Shown: in pieces, positions 36,183 through 46,165 of the stretch
How the letters are laid out: each line of letters begins with the position of its first letter
How positions within the stretch are numbered: the first letter of the stretch is position 1
Origin: Serratia inhibens
GTDB taxonomy: Bacteria; Pseudomonadota; Gammaproteobacteria; Enterobacterales; Enterobacteriaceae
Direction of reading: 5' to 3'
Assembly (NCBI RefSeq): GCF_003591175.1
Contig: NZ_QYYG01000003.1
Span: 186,001-250,000 of the forward strand
DNA: 64,000 nt
The notes under the pieces: model-generated
Told to the model about the DNA's origin: nothing
The model's input: the letters and a program-made list of their open reading frames with translations, nothing else
Databases searched by the model: none
Made by a program: the position numbers and the translations under genes

Positions 36183-37755
36183 TCTGAACCTCCTTGCGTT
36201 CTGTCATCAACGTTTGCAATTCTTTCAGTACTTTCTGCTTGGTATAATTTTTATCCAACAGGCGCCGTGCGGTCAGAATGCGCAGTAATACCTGATGATC
36301 ATCCGGGTTGTTCAACGCCAGACGATCGAAAGTCACAAACAGATATTGATGCAGGGCAAGTTCCCATTGGCCCAGTGCAGTGCGAGCCGTCATTGATTCG
36401 TCGGACAGTTCCTGCATCAGGCAGGCCAGCAGCGTGCGGAAATCGGCTTCGGTCTCCTGCCAATAGGCGATATCCAGTGCGCTAAAGTCGCCTTTTGCTT
36501 CCTTCGGCGTCGCAAACCAGGCTTCTTTCAGCGCCAATTTCAGCAATGACAGGCTGCCTGTCGCCAGGGCAATAACCCGTTCGATGATGTCGGTGAACTG
36601 CGGCCGCGCCGTTTTGTCGATGATCAGGCTCGGTAAACGGTGTTCATACCAACACCGCGCTTTGGCGTTATCCATGTCGAAACCGAAACACCAAAGATAG
36701 AGCGGTTCTGCTGGATTTAGCCGACGATAGCTTTGCTCTCGCACCACTTCTGCCGGCAAGGCGCGATTGAACTTATCCTCCCCCCCCAAGGCCAAGCCCA
36801 GCCAATCCTTATAGGCCAGGCCGCCCGGCTGCCCCTTGAGCGATAGCAGCGGCGAACCCGCTTTAACCGCTTGGCGATATGGCGACAGCGGATGCAGCCA
36901 ACCTTCATACTGCACGCCATAGTTTTTATTGCGTATTTGCGTTAACAAGGCGGGATGATGTTCGCCGCAGAGATCACAGCAACCGGCTTCAGTCTGAGCA
37001 AAATCAATCTCGATACGCCGCGGCATCCCCCAGTAAGCTTGTAAAGGATGAGCATTTTCTGGCGTAACACTATTGCCCGCCTTCTCGCTAGTGCGCGTAG
37101 GTACCAACCAAGGGAAAATCAGCGGAAGTTCAGCCAATGATGGTGGCTGTTCCAGCGGTAACACATTCAGCCAAAGTTTTTTCCACAACGGCAGATCGTT
37201 GTTTTTCGGCATCATCAACGTCGTCATCGGCCCACCGCCGCGCATACTGGTGCGAAAGCCAGCCCCCGCCGCCGGTGAATTGGTCTGTACGGCGAATAAC
37301 GCCATAGCGGTGCAATGCGGACAAAAGCGCCGGTAGCTGTCGCGCTTAACGAAATGGTCTTTATTCAGCTTCAGCGTGTTACCGCCGGGCGAATCGACCA
37401 ATAAGCCGGAAATGGAGCTGTTTTCGCTTTCCAGCGCAGAGAAATCTTGCAGAAAAGCAGGTTTTTGCGGACCAAACTGCATTGCGTCGGCAATGCTCAG
37501 CAGAGCCTGCTCCCAGGTGGGGCGATCTATCCCCCCTTGCCAAATCTCGTCCCAATCATCCTCATCCTCAGGGGCATAAGCCGTTTGCAACAGGCCTATC
37601 AGAAACTGGTAGGCTGCCCCCTGAAAATCGGGTCTCGGATAGGCCAGTTCGATAATGTCGTCGTCAGACAATTGCTGCGGAGAAATCTTTTTACTCTGGC
37701 CCGTGCGGGTAATAACCGGTAGCCAGGGTTCGGTAAGTAGTGAAAAAGACTCCAT
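36169..37755 (-). CDS. casA: Cascade large subunit Cse1 / Cas8e (CasA)
   Basis: A 528-residue protein that reads the PAM and recruits Cas3. Family start SFSLLTEPWLPVITRTG, a zinc-type Cys set in FCPHCTAMA and CCDLCGEHHP, and the loop GAGFRTSMRGGGPMTTL. ATG 37755 after AGGAG is preferred to the frame start at 37779. It lies 13 bp after cas3, so cas3 and Cascade are likely on one transcript. Confidence 0.96.
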   Translation of the reverse strand: MESFSLLTEPWLPVITRTGQSKKISPQQLSDDDIIELAYPRPDFQGAAYQFLIGLLQTAYAPEDEDDWDEIWQGGIDRPTWEQALLSIADAMQFGPQKPAFLQDFSALESENSSISGLLVDSPGGNTLKLNKDHFVKRDSYRRFCPHCTAMALFAVQTNSPAAGAGFRTSMRGGGPMTTLMMPKNNDLPLWKKLWLNVLPLEQPPSLAELPLIFPWLVPTRTSEKAGNSVTPENAHPLQAYWGMPRRIEIDFAQTEAGCCDLCGEHHPALLTQIRNKNYGVQYEGWLHPLSPYRQAVKAGSPLLSLKGQPGGLAYKDWLGLALGGEDKFNRALPAEVVREQSYRRLNPAEPLYLWCFGFDMDNAKARCWYEHRLPSLIIDKTARPQFTDIIERVIALATGSLSLLKLALKEAWFATPKEAKGDFSALDIAYWQETEADFRTLLACLMQELSDESMTARTALGQWELALHQYLFVTFDRLALNNPDDHQVLLRILTARRLLDKNYTKQKVLKELQTLMTERKEVQSAEQ

Positions 37756-37768
37756 TTTCTCTCCTTGG

Positions 37769-40459
37769 TTATGATGCATTTCCTAACAACCCCAGCGATT
37801 GATGGTAATAATCGCAGCCCGGCTCCAACAGCAGCACCACACCGCCAGGCCGATGTTGCCGCTGCCGAAACTCTTCCAGCTCTTGTGCCGAAAGTTGGGG
37901 CAGGTCTGAACAATTCTTCCGCCACCAGTTTTCCCTCACTTGTACCCGGCTTTTTTCCCATGGGAATTCGTCTCCCCCGGCATAAGGTTCAATACCTTCC
38001 TCTGTGCGGTAGGCTAGGTAAATATCCAGGGTTTCTTCGCCGAGCCGGGTGGTTAGCTCCGCTGCGGGACTCCACAATGTGCTGCTGGCGCGGCGATCGT
38101 ATCCCTTGTCGCGAGACAATACGTTTTGCCCTGCGGCCATTCGTTCGCCAAGCCTGGCGCCATAAACTTTATCTTCTACCGCCGACAATGCCGGCGGGGC
38201 TTCGATGCGGCCTTCATAGACACTTTCCACCAGAGTTCTGGCCTGTTCGGGCATAGTGATGCCTTTCAATTCGCGCAATATCGCCTGCGTACGCCACAGG
38301 CAGGCATGATCAGGGTACACATAGCCGGTATTGCGCAGTGCCTCCCCGAGCCAATCCGGCTGGGCATTCGGCTGCCATTCGGGCGCAAAGATTGATAATA
38401 CCGGCGAAGAGCGCGCATCTTGCGCCATATCGCCGGTATTGCCGTTTTCGTCACGAATATGCCGTTGCAAACGCCCGGCTCGTTGAATTAATAGATCGAT
38501 GGGCGCCAGATCGCTGATCATCATATCCAGGTCGATATCCAGGCTCTGCTCAATTACCTGAGTGGCAATCAACACTTTTCCTCGTCGAGCCTGTGGATCG
38601 GCATGTTTACCAAACCAATCCAACGTCTTTTGCTCCACACGCAAGCGATCGACAAAGGCAAAACGGCTGTGGAACAGTAATAAGTCTTCTGAGGAAACCT
38701 TGCCGCGCTGCTGCAATTGGCGGTAAACCAGCATGGCGTCATCAACGCTATTGCGAATCCAACAAATGCAGCGTTGTTCAGCGACGGCCTGCTCAATCAT
38801 AGTGAGGGCGTCTTCAAGATGCGTTAGCCAACCCACGCTGACGCTGCGTTGCACTTCTGCACGCGTCGCCAGCTGTTTTTCTATTAAACTCTGACCATGC
38901 AGATGGGATACCCATGGATAACCGGCGTCCTGCACAGGCATAGGTACAGGCCATTCCGCGCCGCGAGCAAAAGCGGTCAGCAATTTGCAACGCAATGAAT
39001 AAGGCAAAGTAGCACTTAAGATAATTGCGCTGCCTCCTTGCGCAGCATGGAAATACAAAAGCCCTTCCAACAAGCGCACCATATAACTGTCATAAGCGTG
39101 TACTTCATCCAGAATGAGCACCTTATGATTAATGCCTAGCAACCGCAGCGACTGATGGCGATATGGCATGGCCGCCATTAATAATTGGTCCAAGGTGCCG
39201 ACGCCGACTTCGGCCAATAACGCTTTCTTACGCGAGTCTGCAAACCAACTATTGCATTCGCTGCTGGCGCTGGATTCAGACATGTCATAACGTGGCTGCC
39301 CTGCGTTATCCCCTTGCCATACCGACTGGCTGAACGCCTTGGACATTTTACTGGCACCGTGCGCCAGCACTAAAGAGGGGCGAGAAGAAGGCTGAAATAA
39401 AGCGTGGTAAGCATCCGCCAGACGCTGATACATAGCGTTCGCCGTCGCCATGGTGGGTAAACCCACATACAAACCGTCCGCTTTTCCCTGTGCCATCAGA
39501 CGGTTAACGAGAATCAACGCCGCTTCCGTTTTCCCTGCGCCAGTCACATCTTCCAGAATAAACAATTGCCCGCCATCGGCGCCTATATCCACATCGTCAG
39601 CATAGCGCTGCAACGGGGTTAACGTTTTGATAAACGGGAAAATGCTTTGATATTCATGCCGAGTATTAACTGCCGATATCGGAGGTAAGGAGGCAATGGC
39701 GCCTTGCGCCTGTCGCTGTGCTTGTTCCCAATAAGTAGCCAATGGTATTGGCGACGCTACAAAAGGAAAATACTGCTGGTTAGAGCCTAACCAATCGGCT
39801 AATACCGCCAGCCCGGCCAGCAGCCAGCTTTGTTTTTTTAAGTTGTGGCGCCAGGCTTTATCGGCAAATTGCGGTGGGAAGCACGTTTCAGGAAATATTT
39901 TCTGAATGGCAAGCAGATACGCTTCTGCCGCTAACATATCTTCACGTGTAAAAGCTAACGCGCCGCTGGCAGTATCTGGCGGCTCGCCATGATGCCCAGT
40001 GACTACCTGCAGCCAAATGTCTACACTTTTTGTCCACTGCCTCTTATTTTCATTGCCCGGCAGCAGGGAGATATCCTCTTCCAGCCAACGAGGCAATATA
40101 TAATTATTCAATAACCAGTAGCCTAGAGAGTCATGACGTAGGGGATAAATTCTCCCCGCATCAGGCACCAATGCCGGGTTATTGTGCGGATAAAGTCTTT
40201 GAAAACCGCGCGCAAACTTACCGATATCATGCATCACTAAAAAAAATGCAAACCAGTAAGCGCCTTCAGCACGAGAGAATCCCAGCTTTGCCAAAATATC
40301 TGAGGCGTGGAAACGGTTATCGATAACCAGTTGGTATCCACATGCCGCCACATCCAGGCAATGGTAGGCTAATAAGTGATAATCATCGCCTTCTGAAAGG
40401 TCTGTTTTTTTCGCCTTTCCCCAATAGCGCATATAATTAACAGGAATGTCGCTTCCCAT
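37769..40459 (-). CDS. cas3: CRISPR nuclease-helicase Cas3
   Basis: An 896-residue HD nuclease fused to a superfamily 2 helicase; degrades DNA marked by Cascade. HD motifs are YHCLDVAACG, HDIGKFARGF and GHHGEPP. Helicase motifs are VTGAGKTEAAL (I), DEVHAYD (II), ILSATLP (III) and QVIEQSLDIDLD with QRAGRLQRH (V, VI). Motif I has TGAGKT rather than the E. coli TGSGKT. ATG 40459 is used; ATG 40432 (MRYWGK) is a possible alternative. First gene of the cas operon. Confidence 0.96.
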   Translation of the reverse strand: MGSDIPVNYMRYWGKAKKTDLSEGDDYHLLAYHCLDVAACGYQLVIDNRFHASDILAKLGFSRAEGAYWFAFFLVMHDIGKFARGFQRLYPHNNPALVPDAGRIYPLRHDSLGYWLLNNYILPRWLEEDISLLPGNENKRQWTKSVDIWLQVVTGHHGEPPDTASGALAFTREDMLAAEAYLLAIQKIFPETCFPPQFADKAWRHNLKKQSWLLAGLAVLADWLGSNQQYFPFVASPIPLATYWEQAQRQAQGAIASLPPISAVNTRHEYQSIFPFIKTLTPLQRYADDVDIGADGGQLFILEDVTGAGKTEAALILVNRLMAQGKADGLYVGLPTMATANAMYQRLADAYHALFQPSSRPSLVLAHGASKMSKAFSQSVWQGDNAGQPRYDMSESSASSECNSWFADSRKKALLAEVGVGTLDQLLMAAMPYRHQSLRLLGINHKVLILDEVHAYDSYMVRLLEGLLYFHAAQGGSAIILSATLPYSLRCKLLTAFARGAEWPVPMPVQDAGYPWVSHLHGQSLIEKQLATRAEVQRSVSVGWLTHLEDALTMIEQAVAEQRCICWIRNSVDDAMLVYRQLQQRGKVSSEDLLLFHSRFAFVDRLRVEQKTLDWFGKHADPQARRGKVLIATQVIEQSLDIDLDMMISDLAPIDLLIQRAGRLQRHIRDENGNTGDMAQDARSSPVLSIFAPEWQPNAQPDWLGEALRNTGYVYPDHACLWRTQAILRELKGITMPEQARTLVESVYEGRIEAPPALSAVEDKVYGARLGERMAAGQNVLSRDKGYDRRASSTLWSPAAELTTRLGEETLDIYLAYRTEEGIEPYAGGDEFPWEKSRVQVRENWWRKNCSDLPQLSAQELEEFRQRQHRPGGVVLLLEPGCDYYHQSLGLLGNAS

Positions 40460-40822
40460 AAAAAATCTCTGTTAGATAAAATAACGATATATTGTATGTT
40501 GTAACATTCGGCACAAGTTAATGGTAACTATAAGTTATTATAAAATACAAAAAATCACTTAATCTCAAACCAAACCGGAAAAGCTTCACAGAGTCAATTA
40601 AAATTCCATATAACTGTAATCAGGAAATTCATGGGAAACACTAGAAAATAAAATAATTAACAATGCAACTAACCTACCATGTCTAACAGGTTTTAAATCA
40701 CATCCAATCAGCAGATCGATATCAGTTCCACTCTTTCTGAAAGATACCCACCTCCAGATATACATGGTTTCGTAAGTAGTAAGTTCATTAGTGACATCTG
40801 CCCGTTGGGAATTACGGAGTAC
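40460..40822. other. Promoter region of cas3-cas2 and leader-distal flank of array 2
   Basis: 363 bp, AT-rich near cas3 (many TTATAA/TTGTAA elements) and so probably carrying the cas operon promoter. No credible gene. The right part leads into the degenerate first repeat of array 2 at 40823. Confidence 0.55.
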
Positions 40823-41461
40823 CGATTTATCCCCGCTGACGCGGGGAACACGTCGTCGGCAAGGGTGATTTCCAACATATCCGCGGTTTATCCCCGCTGA
40901 CGCGGGGAACACAGCGTAAACGCGGTTGTCCTGTTCTGCCAGTTCGGTTTATCCCCGCTGACGCGGGGAACACAGCGTAAACGCGGTTGTCCTGTTCTGC
41001 CAGTTCGGTTTATCCCCGCTGACGCGGGGAACACCTAGCTTCGGACGCACCGACTTCCTAACCATTCGGTTTATCCCCGCTGACGCGGGGAACACCTCGG
41101 CCATTCACAGCGTTAGTAATGTAGTTGCGGTTTATCCCCGCTGACGCGGGGAACACGATGGCGTGGATTCTTATGCCGTGCGTATTAATGGTTTATCCCC
41201 GCTGACGCGGGGAACACTTCGATTACCGGCGTTATCTCGACCAGCAGGGCGGTTTATCCCCGCTGACGCGGGGAACACCTGTATGCTACTGCCCCATATT
41301 TGGAAACCGACGGTTTATCCCCGCTGACGCGGGGAACACTCCTTCCCCCACACCCCATCCCGATCACCCCCCGGTTTATCCCCGCTGACGCGGGGAACAC
41401 AATGTCACCGGACTGGTATTGTTTCTGCAGGTCGGTTTATCCCCGCTGACGCGGGGAACAC
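40823..41461 (-). CRISPR. Type I-E CRISPR array 2, 11 repeats / 10 spacers
   Basis: Eleven 29-nt repeats every 61 bp from 40823 to 41433, with 32-nt spacers. All have the loop variant CCCCGCTGACGCGGGG, distinct from the GGC form dominating array 1. The leftmost repeat has CGATTT for CGGTTT and the seventh (41189) starts with T. The spacers at 40913-40944 and 40974-41005 are identical, marking duplication of one repeat-spacer unit. The leader is at the right, so transcription runs towards cas3. Confidence 0.97.
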
Positions 41462-41560
41462 ACTAAAACTATCTAACTGAATTAATTGTATTTTTTAAGA
41501 CTATAAAATTCCACCAACAATTAGGCCATTTTGAAAAAACCTAACCACTTGATATTTAAT
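41462..41560 (-). promoter_or_regulatory. Leader of CRISPR array 2
   Basis: Shares CTAAAACTA, CTAACTG, AATTCCACCAA and a following CCTAACCACTTGAT-like segment with the leader of array 1. AT-rich and non-coding. The exact outer limit is not defined by the sequence alone. Confidence 0.8.
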
Positions 41561-41639
41561 AAATAAAAAACCACGTATGTGCAAAAATACAAATTCACCG
41601 AAAACTCTACTATCGCGACGATACTACAACCGCCCCACG

Positions 41640-42779
41640 CTATGCACTCCGCTTGCGAAACAGGCTGCGCAACGCCACGCTGTTGCGTATAAAACCTACG
41701 CCTACGCCCAGCAAGGTGTAAATAATCCCCAGAACCAGCAGCATCACCACATCGCCCCACACTTCGTTAAGCGACAAGCCCATCTGGTTAACCCCGGCGA
41801 TCGCCTTGGTGGCCCAGGTGGAGGGGATGCAATAGGAAATGGTCCGCACCCAGCCCGGCATCGCCTGCAGCGGCCAGATGGTGCCGGAGAGGTAGAATAT
41901 CGGCGTGGTGATAAACGCCAGCGTCAGGTAGATCATCTCGACGCTGCGCAGGCATTCGGTGACCAGCTTGCCTAGCCCCAGCACCGCCAGCAGGAACGGG
42001 AAGGTCAGCAACAGAATTTCCGGGATGCCCGCCGTCTGGCGGTAACCCAGCACCCACGGCCACAGCACAAACAGCACGATCGACAAGAATAACCAGATCG
42101 GCAGCAATGCCGTCAGCCCGCCCAGATGCGCCGCCAACGGTGCTTTACCGCCCGGCGTACTCTTCATGGCGATGCTGACGCGTATGCAGGCGATCAACAA
42201 CGAGTGCTGCAACAGCATGACCAGCAGGCCGGGGAAGATGATTGCCGCAAAGCTGATGCCGGGGTTGAACACGTCCAGCGTCTGCCCGACGATCGGCGTC
42301 AGGATCACCTGCGCCTGGCGTTCGCTGAAACCGCTGCGCAGTAGCAGTCCGGTGTTGTACTGCCCCAACAGCTGTTGGTAAGCCGCCACGACATCCTGCT
42401 GGATCTGGCCGTTGGCCAGGCGATTGGTCGCGTCGCCGTACACCGGCACCACGATATTCTGCCCGCTCAGGATCTTCTTCTCCAGATCCACCGGCATGAT
42501 GATCACCGCAAACAACTTGCGCCAACCAAGGTCACGCTGGGCCTGCTCCTGGCTGTCGTAGGTCTGGATCGCGATTTTCGAGGTGGCGTCCAGTTGGCGG
42601 ATCAACTGGCGGCTGGCGGTGCTGTGATCCTGATCGACCACGCCCACCGGCAGATCCCACACCGTGCGGTTGGCATACACCATACTCATGATACACAGCG
42701 ACAGGATCAGCATCAGCCACATCGGCCGTTCCAGCATGCCAAGCAGCACCCGGACAAAGGTTTGCCAATAGATCTTCAT
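41640..42779 (-). CDS. ABC-2 type permease (YhhJ/YbhR-like), second
   Basis: A 379-residue membrane protein with an N-terminal helix, a large periplasmic loop (about residues 40-170: VGVVDQDHSTASRQLIRQLD and GDATNRLANGQ) and five C-terminal helices, the ABC2_membrane_3 layout used in drug or lipid export. It overlaps the upstream permease by 4 bases. The 3' end also occurs as a fragment at 28834. No ATPase gene accompanies it. Confidence 0.88.
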   Translation of the reverse strand: MKIYWQTFVRVLLGMLERPMWLMLILSLCIMSMVYANRTVWDLPVGVVDQDHSTASRQLIRQLDATSKIAIQTYDSQEQAQRDLGWRKLFAVIIMPVDLEKKILSGQNIVVPVYGDATNRLANGQIQQDVVAAYQQLLGQYNTGLLLRSGFSERQAQVILTPIVGQTLDVFNPGISFAAIIFPGLLVMLLQHSLLIACIRVSIAMKSTPGGKAPLAAHLGGLTALLPIWLFLSIVLFVLWPWVLGYRQTAGIPEILLLTFPFLLAVLGLGKLVTECLRSVEMIYLTLAFITTPIFYLSGTIWPLQAMPGWVRTISYCIPSTWATKAIAGVNQMGLSLNEVWGDVVMLLVLGIIYTLLGVGVGFIRNSVALRSLFRKRSA

Positions 42780-43930
42780 CCCGCTCCCCCTTCCTTCAGC
42801 AACCGCTGCAGCAGCCGATTACGCACCAGCAGCGCGGTAACCAGCGGATAGACCGCCAGCAGCGCACAGACGCTGAAGATGGCACTGGCCGGCACCTGGC
42901 GCAGGAACACGTCGAACATGGCGTACAGCGCGTGGGTCAGCGGCTCGATATTGGAGATAATACGCGCCGGCAGCGGCATCGACAGCTCCGGCACCGCCAT
43001 GCCCGAGAAGGTCAACGCGATACTCACCAGAATGCCGATCAGGCTGTAGGCGGTGATAGTGCTGCCGGTAAAGGTAAACAGCAGCAGGCCGACGCTCTGC
43101 GCCGCCATCACGTAGAAAAAGCCGATCATCAGCATAAACAAGGGATTGCCGCTGACGCGGGCGTCAAAAATACCCACCAGCGCCGCGATCTCCACCATCA
43201 GCAGGCTGGTGAAACACAGGGTGTAAGGCGCCAGTTTTCCAAGCAGCGCCAGGCTGAACGGCCTGGCCTTCAACAGCGACTTGCTGCGCGCCAGCACGTA
43301 GATCATGCAGGTCACCACAAACAGCTGCAACAGGTGGATGGTGGCCGCGAACTGCTGATAGTAAATATAGCTGCCGCTGGCGTTGAACAAACTGCCGTAC
43401 GACAGCGTGACGTCCGCCAACGGCGGCAACGTTTTACCCATCTCGCCGGCGATGATGCTGCGGGTGCCGGCGTTGATTTCGGTCATCAGGCCGCTGAAAT
43501 CCTGAGTGGAATACAGCCCGGCGCCGTAAAACAGCGCGTTGTAATACATCACCACGCTCGGCTGTTTGCCCGCCAGCGCGTTGGCTTCGAAATCCGGCGG
43601 CACGTACAGCAGCGCATAATCCTGCGCGCTGCGCAGGCGGTGCAGCGATTCATCCAGCCCGCCATCGTAGGCTTCTACGTGGGCGTGGGAGCCGGCATCC
43701 AGCCTGCGGATCAGCGATTTGGACAACGAGCTGTGATCGCTGTCCACCACCGAGACCGGCAGATCGAGCAAGGTGCCTTCCGAAAAGTTGCTGCTGATCA
43801 GGCCAAACAGCATCAGCGGGAAGATCCAACTCAGCCAGTGCACCACCGGGCTGCGAAAGGCGATGCGACATTCGTTGTCAAACGCGTGGCTGAAGCAACG
43901 CCAACCGGCCTTTACTCTTTCCATAGCCAT
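42776..43930 (-). CDS. ABC-2 type permease, first
   Basis: A 384-residue paralogue of the following gene with the same topology: one N-terminal helix, a periplasmic domain containing VSVVDSDHSSLSKSLIRRLD, then a cluster of helices. The two probably form the membrane heterodimer of one exporter. Its start overlaps the HlyD gene by 19 bases. Confidence 0.88.
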   Translation of the reverse strand: MAMERVKAGWRCFSHAFDNECRIAFRSPVVHWLSWIFPLMLFGLISSNFSEGTLLDLPVSVVDSDHSSLSKSLIRRLDAGSHAHVEAYDGGLDESLHRLRSAQDYALLYVPPDFEANALAGKQPSVVMYYNALFYGAGLYSTQDFSGLMTEINAGTRSIIAGEMGKTLPPLADVTLSYGSLFNASGSYIYYQQFAATIHLLQLFVVTCMIYVLARSKSLLKARPFSLALLGKLAPYTLCFTSLLMVEIAALVGIFDARVSGNPLFMLMIGFFYVMAAQSVGLLLFTFTGSTITAYSLIGILVSIALTFSGMAVPELSMPLPARIISNIEPLTHALYAMFDVFLRQVPASAIFSVCALLAVYPLVTALLVRNRLLQRLLKEGGAG

Positions 43931-44883
43931 AGGCTGCTCATCCCCGGACGCAAACCGTCCACCGGCTGTGACGGATACAGGCGCACTTCAAAGGTTTTCA
44001 GATCAAAGTCGCCGGTGGCGCGGGTGGCACGTTTGGTGGCGTAATCGCCCAGCGGCGCGATGTAACGTACTTCGGCCTCAATCATTTTGTTCTGCAGCGC
44101 CGGCACCCGCATTTGGATCTTATCGCCTTTGCGCACATGGGCCAGAATGTCCTCGCGCAGGTTAAACACGAAGTAGGCGTCCGGTACGCGGATCAGCGTC
44201 ACCAGCGGGCTACCGGCATTCAGCAGTTCACCCACTTCCGCCGGGATCGGCCCCACTTCGCCGTCCACCGGCGCTAAAACCCGCAGATCGTCGGTCTGGG
44301 CTTTCACTTCCAGCAGATTCTCTTCCGCCGCCCGCAGCGCCGCAGCGTATTGCTGCCGCAGTTCGATCCGGTCGCCGTTGACGCCTTCGTCCAGATTGGC
44401 CTTGGCGGCCTGTACCTGTTGGAAAGCGGTATCGCGCGAACGGCGCGAGCTGTCCAGTTCGGACTTCGAGATATAGCCTTTGCCGGCGACGCTCAGGTTG
44501 CGATTGTAATCATTCTGCGCATTGCGGTATTCCGCCTCGGCCTGCGCCAGGCTGGCGCGCAGATTGCGGATGCTCTCTTCACGCGTGCCATGCAGCGACT
44601 GATCAAGCTGCGCTTTGGCCTCATCGCGCGTCGCCTGCGCGGAACGCAGCTGCGCCATCAGTTCCGGGCTGTCGAGCTGGATCATCGCCTGCCCGCCCTT
44701 TACGTCGTCGCCGCGCTCCACCAGGCGCTCGATCATCCGCCCCTTGGCTTTGGAGGCCACAATAACTTCCGGTGCATCCACCTCGCCCTGCAACAGCAGA
44801 TCCTGATTATGCGCGCGGAACAATATCGCCAGAGCGATCGCCACCACCATCAACAACAGGGTAAACAGCGTCTTTTTTTTCAT
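43912..44883 (-). CDS. HlyD/EmrA-family membrane fusion protein
   Basis: A 323-residue periplasmic adaptor: an N-terminal membrane anchor (about residues 5-23), a biotinyl-lipoyl half motif (EVIVASKAKGRMIERLVERG), a coiled-coil hairpin (about 75-190) and a second lipoyl/beta-barrel part (RVLAPVDGEVGPIPAEVGE). It should bridge the permease pair to an outer-membrane channel such as TolC. First gene of a three-gene operon without an ATPase. Close in design to YbhG and YhiI. Confidence 0.9.
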   Translation of the reverse strand: MKKKTLFTLLLMVVAIALAILFRAHNQDLLLQGEVDAPEVIVASKAKGRMIERLVERGDDVKGGQAMIQLDSPELMAQLRSAQATRDEAKAQLDQSLHGTREESIRNLRASLAQAEAEYRNAQNDYNRNLSVAGKGYISKSELDSSRRSRDTAFQQVQAAKANLDEGVNGDRIELRQQYAAALRAAEENLLEVKAQTDDLRVLAPVDGEVGPIPAEVGELLNAGSPLVTLIRVPDAYFVFNLREDILAHVRKGDKIQMRVPALQNKMIEAEVRYIAPLGDYATKRATRATGDFDLKTFEVRLYPSQPVDGLRPGMSSLWLWKE

Positions 44884-45107
44884 TATTCAGGCTCCCTGAA
44901 CGGTAAGCGGCAGGTGGGGATCATCACGTCCATATTTTAATACACTCTAAAAAGACCATTTTTCTAATAAGGATATCACAAGCACATATATCCTCTTTTA
45001 TAACCCTAAATTGGATTATGCTTTTAACGCTAAAGCACATTCGACTTTGTAGTTTGCAGACTCCTGCAATCGCCCTTTAAGCGATCACTCCTCTGATGGA
45101 CGATGTC

Positions 45108-46121
45108 ATGACTGAAAAAACCGCAGTACCGCTTTCGGTACTGGATTTATCCCCCATTCCGCAAGGGGCCAAACCGCGCGATGCGTTTCACGCCTCTTTA
45201 GATTTAGCACAGCATGCCGAAAAGTGGGGCTATCAGCGCTATTGGTTGGCGGAACATCACAATATGACCGGGATCGGCAGTGCGGCCACCTCGGTGCTGT
45301 TGGGCTTTCTGGCCGCCGGCACCCAGAGTATTCGCCTCGGCTCCGGCGGCGTAATGCTGCCCAACCATGCACCGCTGGTGATTGCCGAACAGTTCGGTAC
45401 CCTGGAATCGCTGTATCCGGGGCGTATCGATCTGGGCCTTGGCCGTGCGCCCGGTACCGATCAGCGCACCATGATGGCGCTGCGCCGCCACCTGTCCGGC
45501 GAAGTGGATAACTTCCCGCGTGACGTGCAGGAGCTGCAGCATTATTTCTGCGATGCACAACCGGGCCAACCGGTGCAGGCCGTGCCGGGCCAGGGTTTGC
45601 ATGTGCCGATCTGGCTGCTGGGTTCGAGCCTGTACAGCGCCCAGCTGGCGGCGCAGCTCGGCCTGCCGTTCGCCTTCGCCTCCCACTTTGCACCGGAAAT
45701 GCTGTTCCAGGCACTGAAGCTGTATCGTGATAACTTCAAACCTTCCGAACAATGTGCACAGCCGCATGCCATGGTGTGCGTCAACGTGGTGGCCGCCGAC
45801 AGCGACGAAGACGCCCGCCGGCTGTTTACCTCAATGCAGCAGCAATTCATTAACCTGCGCCGCGGTTCGCCGGGCCCGCTGCCGCCGCCGGTGGACAATA
45901 TCCACGCACTGTGGAGCGCCGGGGAGCAATACGGTGTCGATCAGGCGTTGCGCATGTCGATAGTCGGTAATGAAAGTACCGTTCGCCACGGGTTGCAGGC
46001 GCTGCAGCGTGAAACCGGCGCGGATGAAATCATGATCAATGGCCAGATCTTCGATCATCAGGCGCGGCTGCATTCGTTTGAGATTGTCGCCGGAGTGAAA
46101 GGTGATGTGGTGAAAGGCTAA
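45108..46121 (+). CDS. yhbW: Luciferase-like monooxygenase YhbW
   Basis: A 337-residue flavin-dependent oxidoreductase of the bacterial luciferase family (single-component, group LLM). Conserved [39 protein letters not shown] and [15 protein letters not shown] 45108 (MTEKTAV) matches the family start better than 45096. Natural substrate unknown. It marks the right border of the accessory insertion relative to E. coli gene order (yhbV-yhbW). Confidence 0.93.
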   Translation: MTEKTAVPLSVLDLSPIPQGAKPRDAFHASLDLAQHAEKWGYQRYWLAEHHNMTGIGSAATSVLLGFLAAGTQSIRLGSGGVMLPNHAPLVIAEQFGTLESLYPGRIDLGLGRAPGTDQRTMMALRRHLSGEVDNFPRDVQELQHYFCDAQPGQPVQAVPGQGLHVPIWLLGSSLYSAQLAAQLGLPFAFASHFAPEMLFQALKLYRDNFKPSEQCAQPHAMVCVNVVAADSDEDARRLFTSMQQQFINLRRGSPGPLPPPVDNIHALWSAGEQYGVDQALRMSIVGNESTVRHGLQALQRETGADEIMINGQIFDHQARLHSFEIVAGVKGDVVKG

Positions 46122-46165
46122 ATGAAGGGTGGGGGAAAGGGCTTCCCCCACGTTTAACCGGGCCG

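Noticed and set aside
40598-40912. Minus-strand frame of 104 codons before cas3
   Set aside because: Begins inside array 2 repeats and runs through an AT-rich gap; an artefact of the array.
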